A DNA stretch of 64,000 nt from Piper betle (taxonomy: Eukaryota > Streptophyta > Magnoliopsida > Piperales > Piperaceae). The translations under genes were made by a program, and so were the position numbers. The stretch lies in the NCBI GenBank assembly GCA_033002965.1, contig JAURVB010000031.1, positions 1-64,000 on the forward strand, given 5' to 3'. Under the pieces are notes generated by a model. That model ran no database searches. It was not told the origin of the DNA and worked only from the letters and a program-made list of their open reading frames with translations. Shown piece after piece: positions 34,440 through 47,689 of this stretch; positions within the stretch are counted from its first letter, which is position 1; each line of letters starts with the position of its first letter.

Positions 34440-37157
34440 AATGAGAATTCTTCTTTACACTGGCACAAGTGTTTGGGATACATTTCTAAACAAAGAATTG
34501 AAGGACTTATGTCAGAAGGAATTCTTCATTCTCTTAATTTATCAGATCTTCAATTTTGTGCTGAGTACATTAAGGGAAAACAAACAAATATAAGGAATTT
34601 AGGTGCCAATAAATCTTCAAGTGTCTTATAACTAATACATACGGACAATTGTAGGTAATTTCTTATGGCTTCTTGGAGTGGTCAACAATATTTTATTACG
34701 TTCATAAACGATTATTCTCATTATGGTTACCTTTATCTCATTCATAAGAAGTCTCAAACATTGGATGTGTTTAAGGCATATAAGGTTGAAGTTGAGAACA
34801 ACTTAACAAAACTATTAAGGCTATCGAATCTGATCATGGTGGTGAATACTATGGTAGATATGATAGATCAGGTGTATAATGTCAAAGACCATTTGCCAAA
34901 TTCCTAGAAGAGTACAGAATTATCCCACAATACACAATGCAGGGTACTCCTACCATGAATGGTGTTGCTGAGAGACCAAAACCAAACATTAATAAACATG
35001 GTGAGAAGTATGATTGCTCATACTTTTTTACCTAATTCACTCTGAGGTGAGACAATAGTTAAAACCCCTTATGAATTGTGGACTAGAAAACAACTCAATA
35101 TTAAACATTTACGTATTTCGAGTTGTCCAGCTGAGGCAGGGCCTTATAAGCCACATGAAAGGAAACTGGTCTCAAGAATAGTTAGCAACTATTTTGTTGG
35201 GTACTCTGAACGGTCTGGAGGGTATAAGTTTTATGATCCCACAACAAGGTTAATCTTTTAGACGAGAAATGCCCAGTTTTTTAAGGATATTGAGTTTGGA
35301 GAGGGAAATGAAGTTAGCAACTTTGTCTTTGAAGAAGAATTTATTTCTCTTCCCATGATTGTTCTTGATAATAATCAGGATCATATTCCTCATGTAGTTC
35401 AAGAAATAATACCAGAATTATAAGACAATGTCGAGAATCTCCCTAATCAGAATCATCAAGTTATACTTGAAGAGGAAACTAAACACCTCAAGAGTAAATA
35501 CGATTGAGGAGATCCACAAGAGAAAGGAGAAATGCAATTCCAGATGATTATATCATCCTTCTCTAAGAATATGGGGATAACATTGGATTGATGGAAGATG
35601 ATCTAATCAACTTTCATCAGGCCATGAAGAGTTCTAATTCTCAAAAGTGAATTGATGCCACGAATGAAGAATTGAAGTCCATGAAAGCAAATGACGTTTA
35701 GGATTTTGTTCCATTGCTTGAAAGTACGAAACTTATTTGTTATAAATGGATATTTAAAACCAAGAGGGATTCAAAAGGTGATGTAGAAAGATATAAGACT
35801 CGTCTTGTTGCGAAATGCTTTACTCAATAGGTTGGCATCGATTATAATAAGACTTTCTCTCTAGTTTCATCGAAAGACTCATTCAGAATAATTATGGCAT
35901 TAGTGGCACATTTTGATATTGAGTTACATCAGATGGATGTAAAGACTGTGTTTTTAAATAGTGACATTGATGAAACAATTTATATGGTGCAACCAAAAAA
36001 TTTTGTATTGGGAGATTCAGAGAATATGGTTTGCAAATTAAAAAAATCCATCTATGGATTTAATTAGACTTCTATCAATGATATCAAAAATTTCATCAAG
36101 TTATTCTCTCATTCGGTTTTTAGATGAATGTGATTAATGATTGTATATACCATAAGTTTAGTGAGAGTAAGTATATTTTTCTGGTTTTACATATTGATGG
36201 TATATATTTCTTGCCAACAATGATATAGGTTTCTTGCACAAAACCCAGAGATTATTATCAAAGAAATTTGAAATGAAAGATCTTGAAAATGTGTCTTTTG
36301 TATTAGAAATTCAAATACATCGGGATCGCTGTCGATGTATACTCGGATTAACACAAAAGAGCTATATAGAAAAAGTTCTTAAGAGATTTGACATGCAAGG
36401 TTGTAAACCAGGAGATGCCCCTGTTTCTAAAGGAGAAAAATTTAGCTCAATCAATGCCCTAAAAATGTCATAGAAGGAAAAGAAATACAAAAGATTCCCT
36501 ATGCTTCAGCAGTGGGAAGTCTTATGTATGCTCAAGTATGTACGCGTCCAGATATTGCGTATATTGTTGGAATGTTGGGCAGATATTTAAGTAATCCAAT
36601 TTTGGATCATTAGAAAGCAACCAAAAGAGTCATGGGGCAACTTCAGAGAACAAAACATTACATGCTTACATATCGGAGGTCAGATCAATTTGAGATCATT
36701 GGGTATTCAGATTCTGATTTGCTGGATGTCAAGATAGTCATCAATCCACTTCTGGGTATGTCTGCATGCTTGCTGGAGGAGTTATTTCTTGGAGAAGTGC
36801 TTAGAAGATACTCATAGCTTCTTCCACCATGGTAGCTGAATTCATAGCTTGTTATGAGGCATCCAATCATAGAATATGGTTGTGGAACTTTGTTGCAGGG
36901 CTGAGCATTGTTGGTAATATTGAGAGACCACTTAAGTTATTTTGTGACAATTAGTCTGTAGTATTATATTTAAATAACAAGAGTTCATCTAAATTAAAAC
37001 ATATAGAGATCAAGTTCTTTGTTGTGAAAGAAAAAGTTCAGAGTGGTAACGTTTGTATAGAGCATATTGGGACAAACTCCATGGTTGCGGTCCGCTTACT
37101 AAAGGTTTATTGCCCAAGGTCTTTCATAAGCATGTTGCTCATTTGGGTGTTGTATGA
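34440..37157 (+). pseudogene. copia integrase, reverse transcriptase and RNase H remnants
   Basis: Integrase is visible as HTDNCR, QQYFITFINDYSHYGYLYL and TPTMNGVAERPK. Reverse transcriptase follows as KWIFKTKRDSKGDVERYKTR, HQMDVKTVFLNSDIDETIY and ENMVCKLKKSIYG. The catalytic Y-[VI]-D-D box has become HIDG. RNase H shows MVAEFIACYEASNHRIW and KHIEIKFFVVKEKVQSGNVC. In-frame stops occur throughout. Confidence 0.8.
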
Positions 37158-38189
37158 TTTGATGATATGCTACTTTAGTGGGAGTTTGTTTTATTTGTGA
37201 ATTGCAGTATCTAGTTTATGTTTCACTCTATTTTGGTGATCTCATAAAATTGGACCAGTTGAAAATAAGCATGTTTAGATTAAATTACATGTAATTTTCA
37301 TGCTACACATCTATACTTGATGCATGACATTTAATTATGTTGATGTATGTGACTATAGATGGGTTTAGTTACGATAAATATAACAAAAATTGCATTGATC
37401 CTATATCAACATTAATTAATGGATGAGATTGTTATTTTGAAATAATGGCATATGTTATTTTAGAGCTCATAAGGTTATATACAATTATATTTGTATATAT
37501 AGTACAAGTGAGAGATTGTTAGATTTTAGACATAAATATATACACCCACCTGTAATTGTATCATATGCTATTGTTTAAGGTTGACCTAAATTCAATTGAT
37601 TTATTAAAGTTAAACTTAATAGGTCATTAATATAAATATGGATTCATATGTGTAGATATTATTTTTGTAATTTCTCTTTTATGATGGGTTGAATTGAAAT
37701 TATGAAAAATAAGGATATTAATAGGGAGTTATGATCCCCAAATTCGTAAGTAGTTTTTCGTTTTGGCATTTCATCAAACAGAAACTTTGGTCTTAAAGAA
37801 CTGGTGCTGAATTTGAAAGATCAAAACCTAAGGAAGTAAAGAATCATTTTGCTTTTATGGATCTAGGTACGCTTCTGCTATCAAATTTTACTTCTTGATG
37901 ATTTAATATGAAGAAGATTAAAGTTTTATAGTGATGATTTTATCATCTATATAATTTGGTTAAAATTAAAAGTTACAATTTTTTTTATTATGTGATCATA
38001 AAATCACGTTTAGTGCAATACATGATTTAGATTAATTGATGCTTTCACAATTTAGTAAAGTTAGTTGTTATAGGAGTCAAACATAAACAAGTGAAATTTT
38101 GACCTTGAGATAGCATCCATTGGCGTGATTTATTTTATTTTTGTTTTTTTAGTCTTGCTTTAGCATCCCACAGGCCAGCTTAGCAATGT

Positions 38190-38383
38190 AGAGCATGTAT
38201 GGAAACAATGCCCAGCTAGAGGATATAATGGGATGATGGAGCACGCATGAAAAGCTGCAAAAAGAAGGAAAACTTGGACAAAAACTCGAGCAATTTACTC
38301 GACTGTAATCAACATAAACCAAAGTGGATGGGTGTTGCTGTGTGGTATGAACTATGCAAGAACCATTGGACCAATGCTAAATG
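38190..38383 (+). pseudogene. En/Spm-type transposase fragment, second part
   Basis: Following an acceptor-like TTAGCAATGTAG, the frame reads EHVWKQCPARGYNGMMEHA and, after a shift, KPKWMGVAVWYELCKNHW. The family pattern is RY...M...RK then KP.WI....W..L...W. The reading stops exactly where the next copia element is inserted. Confidence 0.45.
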
Positions 38384-38906
38384 TGTTGCAAAAAAATCCC
38401 CGAAGTTGGAGATCAACAATAGAGAATACAAGATATGGAAAATAATGCCTGCCAAATAAGATTAAACAAAGAACAAAAGAACACAGATTTAACGTGAAAA
38501 ACCTTCTTTTTCTCAAGAGTCGAAAACCCCTGAACCACAACGAATATTTCACTACTTCAACTAAAGATTATACTCATCAAACATATAGAGATGTACAAGA
38601 AGATTACTCATTTAACCTCTACAATTGAGATTACAAGATTTCTCTATTTCAATACTCTATATAAGATTAAACTACTAGATAATATTTTCCCATCTTCTTA
38701 TCTCTATATTCCTTTTTATTATTCCTTTTTTCTCTCCCATTTAGAATGAGGCAAATGAATCTATATATATAGAGATGTTTTGAGGCCCATCATCTTTAAT
38801 GGTACAACAAATAGTCACCTCTATTTAGTATCCCAAGATTCCTTTGGTATTCCGAGTGGGACAATGAGTTACATATCATTAATATTCATAATTACAAATA
38901 TTAACA
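38384..38906 (-). repeat. 3' LTR of the copia element
   Basis: Plus-strand ends are TGTTGCAAAAAAATCC and AATATTAACA. It contains AGAATGAGGCAAATGAAT and the TATATATAGAGATGTTTTGAGG line shared with the other LTR. Confidence 0.9.
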
Positions 38907-38988
38907 ATCTTCTACTTGGAGTCCGATTGGAACACACTAGTCCTGATCTTCCTCCACTTGTTTGTCACATAAGTCCTTCACCTGCATG

Positions 38989-40440
38989 TTAGTTCAAGTT
39001 TACCAAAGTTAAGCACAAACTCAACTTTTGTCCCTCCACCGATTTCGTCGACATGTCAGCCAAATTCTGTTTGTTATCAATCTTCTCCAACTTTAATTTA
39101 CCTTCTTCTAACAAAGATCTGATAAAATGATACCTTAACAGAATATTTTTGGTCCAAGAATGAAATGCTAAATTCTTGGCTAAATGGATTGCACTGAACA
39201 ACTTGCAATCAACCTCATTAAAACTAACTCATTCATTAAAGTTTTAATCCAAATATACTCCTTGCTAGCTTCTGTAGCAGCCACATATTCAGCTTCAGTT
39301 GAAGATAGAGCAACTATCTTTTGTAATTTGGAAGCTCAGCTCATTGTGGTTCCACCTACTGTAAAGATGTATCCTGATGTACTCCTGTCATTGTTTCTAT
39401 TTCCAGCATAGTTTGAGTCCACATAACCTTACACATGAATATTATCACCCCCAAAACACAAACAAAAATTAGAAGTTCCTTTCAAGTATTTGAAAATCTA
39501 TTTCACTGCCTTCCATGTTCTTTTCCTGGGTTATTAATCTGCTCACTAGTCCCACTGTATGTGCAATATCTGGTCTTGTACTCACCGTAGCATACATAAG
39601 ACTTCTAATAGCCGAAACATAAGGCACCATTTTCATGTGAGCTTTATCCTCATTACTCTTAGCACCTTGTTCATTGGACAATTGGAATTTACTACCCAAA
39701 GTAGTAGTCACCGGCTTATATTTATGCACGTTGAATCTCTCAAGCACTTTCTTCACATACCCTTCCTGAGATAACCACAACTTCTTCCTCTTCTTGTTTT
39801 GAGTAATTTGCATCCCAAAAATTGTTTTGTTTCACCTAGATCCTTCATGAAAAAACTCTTGGCTAACCTCATCTTGAGATTAAAGATTTTCTCCATACAA
39901 GTCCCGGCAACAAGCATATCATCTATATACAAAGTTAAAATAATGTAATTGCTATCATTAAATTTTTATAGATATACATAGTGGTTCGAATTACTCATAG
40001 CAAATCCATTATCTAACATAAACTTGTCAAATTTCAAATACCATTGTTTTGTTGCTTGTGTGAGTCCATATAGATTCCTCTTCAATTTGCACACCATATT
40101 TTCTTTACTCAAAGGTGAAGAAAATATGGCTGTTCCATATAGATCTCCTCCTCCAAATCACCATGAAGGAAAGCTATATTTACATCAAGCTATCTAAATA
40201 CAACCCCTTTACAACCATGATACTCAAAATAATTCTAATAGAAGTCATTTTTACAACATGTGCAAATATATCATGAAAATCAATTCCTTTTCTTGACCAA
40301 AACCTTTCATCACAACTTTTGCCTTGTACCTTTGTACACCTCCAATTTCATATTTGACCAGATAGATCCATTTGTTTTGTAGAACCTTCTTTTTTATGGC
40401 AACTTCACCAGCTCCCATGTAAGGTTCTTCTCCAATGATG
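38989..40440 (-). pseudogene. copia reverse transcriptase and RNase H
   Basis: Minus-strand pieces read TLYIDDMLVAGTCMEKIFNL (intact YIDD catalytic box), KKLWLSQEGYVKKVLERFNV, VSAIRSLMYATVSTRPDIAH and, in RNase H, FHSWTKNILLRYHFIRSLLE with NKQNLADMSTKSVEGQK. Stops or shifts separate the pieces, so no full polymerase is made, although the active-site box is kept. Confidence 0.85.
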
Positions 40441-40465
40441 ACATTTCATCCTTTATATCCAATTC

Positions 40466-41800
40466 CTACTTAAGATGAGCTTTGTCACTCATTGCTTCAT
40501 CATAGGACTTCGGTTCTCTTGCATTAGTATACAAAATATGTTGTACAATTAAATTTAATTTCTGAGTAGACTTTCTGATCCTTGTACTCCTCCTTGGTTC
40601 GAGAGCAACAACTATCTCTTGTGGTGGCTCTGAGTCATCAATTTCAACTTGTGCATCAGAATATTCAGAATCTGATTCATCATCATTTGGTTGATTAGCT
40701 TGAAACAAATTCTTGATTTTTAGCACTTGGTATCTCTTCATCTGTCTCATCAAGCTCCATAAACTCTTTTTCTTTGGACTCCTCACTCTTTTTTCTTCTT
40801 GTCTTTGTAAATGCATTCTTCATTGAATACAACTTCTTGACTTTGAAACACTTTATTGTTCTCGAAATCCCATATCCAATAACTATACTCGCCACCCCCA
40901 TATCCAAGAAATACACACTTAAGGGATTTTGAATCAAGCTTCTTTCTAATTCCTTATCAACATGTGTATATGCAATACAACCAAAAACCTTAAGAAAAGA
41001 GTAGCCAACTTTCTTACCAGCCCATAACTTTTCCGGTATTTTTCCATCTAAGATGCTTGATGAACTTCAGTTGATTAAACTTCAGTTGATTAGATAGACA
41101 GTTGTATACACAGTGGCACCCCAAAGATGTAAAGGGAGTCCAGCATGAACTCTCATGTTTCTGCTCTCTTTAAGATGGTCCTGTTCATTCTCTCTGCCAC
41201 CCCATTATGTTGTGGTGCCTTTGGCACTGTCTTAATCCTTCAATTTCCTCCCTTTTCACAATAGGAGTCAAACTCCTTATTGCAATATTCTCTGCCGTTA
41301 TCCGAAAGAAAACATTTCAGTCTCAAACCTGTTTCATTCTTAACTCAGGCTTTCGATATCTTGAAAATGCTAAAGACTTCTAATTTTTTCTTAATAGTGC
41401 ATATCCATGTCTTCCTACTAAAATCATCAATGAAGGTAACAAAATAGAAATTACATCCAAAAGGTTTACCATAGACTGGCCCACAAACATCCGTATGAAC
41501 CAACTCCAACCTTTGGGATTTCATCTCTCACCCATCCTTTATGTAGCTAACCCGTTTCTGTTTAACAAAAATATAGTTTTCACAAAAATAAAAGTTAGGA
41601 ATAATTATACTTGTCAAAACCTTCTTGGAACGTAAGATCCTCATCCCACTCTCGCTCAAGTGACCAAGCCTTTTATATCGTAAAGTTGTTATGTCATTCT
41701 TTGTAGTGGCCAAATAAAGAAATGGATCTACCTTGGTAGACAATGGGTAAAGTGTGCTCACTACCTTCCCCTTGATCACCACCAATGCTCCCTTACTCAT
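40466..41800 (-). pseudogene. copia integrase and C-terminal extension
   Basis: The pre-integrase segment reads TLRYKRLGHLSESGMRIL. The integrase core shows LSDNGREYCNKEFD and PQHNGVAERMNRTIL. The capsule after it holds VVALEPRRSTRIRKSTQKL, typical of the linker before copia reverse transcriptase. Frames are interrupted. Confidence 0.8.
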
Positions 41801-41921
41801 CTTCTACTGATTGTTTTCGATTGTGATTCTATAGCCCTCTTGGTTTAACTTGTTAATAGATATAAGAATCTTCTTCAATTTAAGTTTATACTTGATCTCC
41901 TTGAGAATAAATTTACCTTCA

Positions 41922-42722
41922 TTATGCATCTTCAAATGAATCTCCCTTATCTTCAATTTTGCACTTCTGATCATTGCCAATTGTTATATATCCAATCTCA
42001 CTCTTAACAAAATCACAAAACCATTCTTTGTGAGAAGTATAATGAAATGAAGCACCTGAATCAATACACCATGTATCTATTTTGTAATTATCATGAACAG
42101 ATAAACAAAGTTTCCCTTCATGACCATCTACAACATTAACAACATTTTTGACTCGCTCGGGACAATTCTTCTTTACATGTCTTTCCTTGTCACAAATCCA
42201 ACAAGAAAACTTACCTTTGAATTTTCCTTTAGATTTAGAGCACCCTTGGTTCTCATGACCTCTACTTTGACTTCTTCCTTTTTCTTTGCCCTTACCTTTG
42301 TCCACCAACAAAGTTATGCCCACCAACAAAGCTATGCTCGAGATGGACGGTGTGCTATTTACCATGCTCCTCTTCATCAACTTTTGTATCAAGATTGTAC
42401 TTAGCACTTAATCAAACTTTAGTTGTTCTTTTGTTTTATTACTTATAGATGTAATTACCATATCCCAACTCTCGAACAAAGAACACATGAACATTAAAGA
42501 TTTAATATCTTTATTAAAGGTCATCTCCACAAATTCAAGTTGTGCCCAAATTTTATTGAAATCATTCAAATAATTAGCAATAAATTTACTTTTGGGCATC
42601 TTTAAATAAACAAGCTTCCTCGACAAAAATAACCTGTTAGAGGCTGATGACTTCTCATAAACATCAGCTAATGCCTCCATCAACCCTTTGACGGTTGTCT
42701 GTTTAGATACATTAAATGTCAT
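41922..42722 (-). pseudogene. copia gag and protease
   Basis: Gag reads KGLMEALADVYEKSSASNRL and MPKSKFIANYLNDFNKIWAQ. A second frame carries the knuckle CWICDKERHVKKNC (CX2CX4HX4C, intact) and the protease start DTWCIDSGASFHYT (D-S-G-A intact). A shift near 42407 separates the two halves. Confidence 0.85.
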
Positions 42723-42990
42723 CGACTATGTTAAACACAATCGGATGATAGCTAAGGCTCGCTATCAAACAAGGCCCACTCCTCGGCTGACATCGCTTCT
42801 GGTTTGGTACCTATAAGTGGTTGATGTAGTTGCCTTTCATATAGATGATCCTCAATCTGCATCCTCTACCATCAATAATTTGTTCCATCAAATTTCTCAA
42901 TCTTTCAAGTCTTAGAAGTGTCTGCCATGACTCCCACTCAAATCAAGATTAGATTGAATGAGACCCAAATTTCCCACAGATGGCGCCAAT

Positions 42991-43512
42991 TGTTGAGAAA
43001 AAATTCCCAAAGTTGGAGATCAATAACAATGAACACAAGATATGGAAAATAATGCCTGAGAAACAAGATAAAACAAAAAACAAAAGAACAGAGATTTAAC
43101 GTGGAAAACCCTCCTTTTCTTGAGAGTCAAAAACTACGGGACAACAAAGAACAATTCACTACTTCAACTAAAGATTACAACCATCAAATATATAGAGATG
43201 TACGAGAAGATTACTCACTTAACCTATACAATTGAGCTTACAAGATTTCTCTATCTCAATACTTTGTATACGATTAAACTAGTGAATAATATTTCCCCCT
43301 CTTCTTATCTATATATTCCTTTTTATTTATTCCTTTTTCCCTCCCTTTTAGAATGAGGCAAATGAGTCCATATATATAGAGATGTTTTGAGGCCGATCAT
43401 CTTCAATGGTACAACAAACAGTCACCTCTATTTAGTATCCCGAGATCCTTTAGTATTCTGAGTGTGACAATGAGCTACATATCATTAATATTCATAATTA
43501 CAAATATTAACA
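42991..43512 (-). repeat. 5' LTR of the copia element
   Basis: Plus-strand ends are TGTTGAGAAAAAATTCCC and AATATTAACA. It is followed on the minus strand by the GGCGCC-containing primer-site region at 42970-42990. Confidence 0.9.
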
Positions 43513-44462
43513 AAATAAAATATAATATCTACTACTTACCATGCAAATAGAAATACACAAAAAGATGAAGGCATATGTAAGGGCACTTGAGGATTTGATC
43601 CTATAGCAGTATAAGAGCAAAAATTGGTAGATACTATTTTATTTTCAAAAACTTTAATTTGTCTAGTTACAATAGTATAGAAATTAATTATATTGAGATT
43701 TTATTCCGCTTTTGGTAGAGCGACAACTCCTCAGTGCTTAAGAATGATTATATAGGTACTTAAATTGATTAAAAGGCCACTATGGGTATTGACTGCAATT
43801 TCTATTTGGTTCCACTAGTCTATGATGGTGTTTACGGGCAAAAAAATTACGTAGGCAACCCACTGCCATTGAGCTATTTGATTACACTCATAAGAAATAT
43901 AGAGGAGAAGGTGATTTCATAGACAACAAATCTCAAATGGATAGTGTGCCTGCATCTAAGCTTTAAACTTTAGTTTTCCTTATATTTAATTTTTTTATTA
44001 AACAGGAAAAGATTAGGACAGATATGGTTGCAAAATATAGTGAGGACACAACCACACATCTTATCATTGTTTGGCAACATGAGAGCCCCAAAAAGGGAGA
44101 CTACATGGGTTTGGAGATGGAGTACATGCAGATGCGATTCTTGAAACTCATGCTAGCATGTCGATGTCTACCTATCATAGAGGGAGACAAGAGCTTATTG
44201 GAGTCCCTCATCATACGATGGATGTGAGTAGACGTGCAACTACATGGGGAATCGTAAAGACATAGAGTTACTCTAAGAGGTACGAGGAATTTGAGTAGAA
44301 TTGTGGAAGACGAGGAATATTTAGTGTTTGGCTCTTTATCTACGAGCCTGGTTTTCTTTTCCTATATATATATATATATGTAGTTGTATTGTGAGTGAAA
44401 TAAAGTTGAAGGGAGTACAACTAAGGAGTGTGTTATTTATTTTCACTATGAGGTTTTGCAGT
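43513..44462 (+). other. Unassigned; possible third part of the split transposase
   Basis: At 44006-44110 an open frame (KIRTDMVAKYSEDTTTHL) follows an AACAG acceptor-like site. Its place after the copia insertion would suit the distal part of the En/Spm-type domain, but the similarity is too weak to claim. Confidence 0.25.
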
Positions 44463-44498
44463 GAGGCTCTCCCTCTCTCTTTGAGGAGGGAGAGCCTC
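44463..44498. repeat. 13-bp perfect stem hairpin
   Basis: GAGGCTCTCCCTC (44463-44475) pairs with GAGGGAGAGCCTC (44486-44498) across a 10-base loop. It sits directly upstream of the minisatellite. Confidence 0.85.
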
Positions 44499-44518
44499 TC
44501 CTCACAAGATATGAGTCT

Positions 44519-44935
44519 TCCCAATTAGATTGTCTCTTCTAGTTAAGTGTTCCCAATTGGATGTGTATCTCAGTTGGAGATTATTCCTAATTGAAGTGTG
44601 TTCTAGTTACAGATTGAGTGTTCCCAATTGAATGTGGAGGTTGAGTGTTCCTAATTGGATGAGGTTGAGTGTTTCCAATTGGATGGGTATCCCAGTTGGA
44701 GATTATTCCTAATTAGAATGTATTCTAGTTACAGGTTGAGTGTTCCCAATTGGATGAGGTTGAGTGTTTCCAATTGGATGTATATCCAAATTAGAGATTA
44801 TTCCTAATTGGAGTGTGTTCCAGTTAGAGGTTGAGTGTTAGAGATTATTCCTAATTGGAGTATGTTCCAGTTAGAGGTTGAGTATTCTCAATTAGATGTG
44901 TATCCCAGTTGGAGATTATTGTTGATTCCATCGTC
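44519..44935 (+). repeat. Degenerate minisatellite based on TTCCCAATTGGATG
   Basis: Two sub-units alternate: (T)TCCCAATTGGATG-like and GGAGATTATTCCTAATTGG-like, joined by GTTGAGTG and GTTCTAGTTA spacers. More than a dozen variants of the AATTGGA core are visible. The array expands and contracts irregularly, as in unequal crossing-over. Confidence 0.85.
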
Positions 44936-47689
44936 TAATCCAGATGATAAAGATAATGTACCGGCTTTGCCCGATGTGTATGCCTATTATTTGATTATAG
45001 TGGATTGTTTGTGGTTTTCCATTTATTTTGGAGGTTGCACGTTAAATTTGTGTATCATTTATCTTTTATCCTTTATTGATTTGCCTTGCTAAAGTCACTA
45101 TGGTGTATGGGGATTTTGTGTGTTAAAATCCCAGCAGAGCCTACACCTCCCCCACCGCCTCAAAATATGTAAGAGATTGATACTCTATTTTAGAGACCAT
45201 GGAAGAATCGGTCCCTTGACTTCGAGCAGCAATTGTTGAGCCGTCACTACGAGAGCCAAAGCATCAATTGGACCATAACATATGAGAAGCGAGTAGAGGT
45301 CTTGAGTCCAAGAGACGGATAATTACAAATTATAGATTGCAAATATGAGAAGTGAGTAGAGGTCTTGAGTCCAAGAGATAGTGTGGATGATGATGATGCA
45401 TCTTGATTGCTTCAAATATAACCATTAGGCATTGATCCTTTTGTTTTTTAGTAATATTTGTTTTCTCCATAACTAAGTTATGGAGAAATTGTGTATCATG
45501 ACTAAGACTATTGAAAACTATTAGAAAGATATTAATTTTAATTATGAATGTTATAGTCAAGTAGTTATGAAAGATATTAATTTTAATTGATGTTTTAGGT
45601 ATTGTTATTGACAGGTTTACATTATTAATTAAATAATATAATATAAAAAATGAATTTACAACAAAAAAATGCACTGGAATTGCAACAGAAATCTGACATA
45701 ACTATTACCGATCTATTATATGAATCATCATCAGAAAATTTCCCCGTGTAAAATTTCCAACACAAAAACAATTAACGGCCGTTAAGTAACTTGATGTTAA
45801 TTTTTTAGAAAAATTTGAAAAATTACATTTGCATGTTCTAATGCAAAATAAAAAATGGGCCAAACGCGTTCAACAATTTAATTTTGCATCTACTACATGT
45901 GCATAAGAAATAATGCAACGGAAAATCCAAACTTGATACTTATATGTGTTGACGTATTGTCTAACAATGTCGGATTTTTTCGATGTTGTTAAGTTTTATT
46001 GTAGTGAATCTACCCCATGAAAGTTGTAGACAACATCATTATCCACGGAAGGAAAACAACACAAACAGAAGGAAGAAATACTCCAAATGAGGATCCTCGG
46101 GCCTTAGCAAGGTTCTTCTCTCCAACTTGTGTTTGGTTCCTTGTAACTTGAATGCACGACCCTTCTCAAACTTTCTGAACCTCTCAAAAACGCATAGTTC
46201 AGAAGAAGAAGAATTAGGTAAAGGAAGGGGCTAGTGAGCATGTATATTTATAGCAAGTTCGATGTAGGTGGCCTTCTTGAAATTTTCTTGATATCTTCGA
46301 AGAAGCTTCTGTGCTCACATGCACTTGAAGTGATCTTCAAATCATTATTGTGCGTGGGAGTGACTCTTTCTTAATTGACAAGTTACTTATCTGCTTCATT
46401 AATCCTTGGTGACAGTTGAAATTGTCCTGATCCATTTAAAACTCATCATTAGCCTTGTGCTATGTCAACATTGGGCAGATTTATTTGGGTAACACTTGCT
46501 TTAGTCACCTTCTTAACATCTAAATGGGAACCATCACATGACTATAGCATAGCCGCGGTGTTACTAACTCCAATTTGCTTAAGTTAAGCTTAACCCTTGC
46601 AAAACATAATAATTGATTAAAATTAGATCGAGATTCACTGAAAATTTATGTTTTATTCATTTCATCCAAAATCTTTACTTTTTATCTAAATCAAGCAAAA
46701 AAACGAGGCTAAGGCCCTAAAATGTATTCAAAACAACATAAAATAATATTTCTGAAAGAGAGTTATCACTTACGCTTTCGCTTGAGTACATCTTCAAAGG
46801 CTTAGGCTTCTTTCAGTTGCTTAATCAGGACATTCACCGTCTTGAGGAGTCCACTTTGAAGGATAAAGATGTTGTAGGGTCTTTAATTAGAGAAGTAGTA
46901 GTTTTCTTTTTCGTCATACTTCATATAATTGGAGGTCTTGTTGTTGAAATGAAAGGGTTCAAGAAATTTCAATAACACTGCAACTTTTGTATGGATCATC
47001 AATGGAGTCACCGATATGCTTCTCGCAAATTTCCTCGTGCTCTCACGCAATAGAGGGCTAAACACAGGTACAAGTGGATCATGAGATTGAGGATTCACCC
47101 AAGGCACCCTTCTTATTGACGCCAAAAATTTTTACCTAACAATACGAGATTAAAATACAAGAAAACAAATTTAGTTTCTTTTGCTTACACTCAAAAACAT
47201 GAACACTCACTTTTTCACCTGTCTTTTTAGGTTGGCTTCTCGATGTTGTGTTAATCTTAATTGATTTTATTAGTTTAAATTTGACCTGGTGGGTATTTAT
47301 AGATGGTAATGAAGCATTTGGAAGATATGTAAAGATTTTTTCATAAATTTTATTACAATCTTCCACCATTACCCATACCTGAGTATTTTTTTATTCAAGG
47401 TGACTCGTTGGAATTGTGTCATGTACGTTCTTTTTTGGTGCATTTATTCTCTTATACGTATCCTCGTGGCTAATGATTCTCCATATCCCCAGTCAAGGTG
47501 GGGCCGTTGTCATGTTATATGTTTGTATATACACTTGCTCTCATATATATATTTTGTGACCAATTTAATTTCTGAAAAAGTAAATTAGATTCTTGAATTA
47601 TTTTTTGTCCTTGTTATGTGCTTTCCGGACTATTTTGATCAGATTTTATTTTGTATACCACCAAGTCTAGGGTTTTTGACTTGCTGACT
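44936..47689. other. Unassigned intergenic sequence
   Basis: AT-rich DNA. A 65-bp direct repeat (GAGTAGAGGTCTTGAGTCCA near 45292 and 45355) is visible. An 80-codon minus-strand frame at 46883-47125 (MASIRRVPWVNPQSHDPLVP, then HTKVAVLLKFLEPF) looks protein-like but matches no family I can name; it may be transposon gag. Confidence 0.4.

Larger units (their letters stand above)
33680..37900 (+). mobile_element. Decayed Ty1-copia element, 5'-truncated
   Basis: Gag (C-terminal part), protease, integrase, reverse transcriptase and RNase H follow each other in copia order on the plus strand, with many stops and shifts. The 5' LTR and the first half of gag are absent. A likely 3' LTR begins at about 37518 (AAGTGAGAGAT then TGTTAGATTTTAG). 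The right end is not defined. Confidence 0.8.
38384..43512 (-). mobile_element. Ty1-copia element with both LTRs (5129 bp)
   Basis: LTRs lie at 38384-38906 (523 bp) and 42991-43512 (522 bp), each with TGTTG...AACA-type ends and the same order of landmarks but many substitutions and small indels. Flanks AAATG and AAATA are a 4/5-matching target duplication. On the minus strand the order is 5' LTR, ATTGGCGCCATCTGTGGGAA primer-site region, gag, protease, integrase, reverse transcriptase, RNase H and 3' LTR. The polyprotein frame is broken in several places. Confidence 0.9.

Noticed and set aside
45772..45785. Perfect palindrome TTAACGGCCGTTAA
   Set aside because: A single short palindrome with no associated structure or repeat; expected by chance in this length of sequence.
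47105..47130. TTTTTGGCG-like line resembling a gypsy primer-binding site
   Set aside because: No LTR end or second LTR was found beside it, and the match to known primer sites is short.
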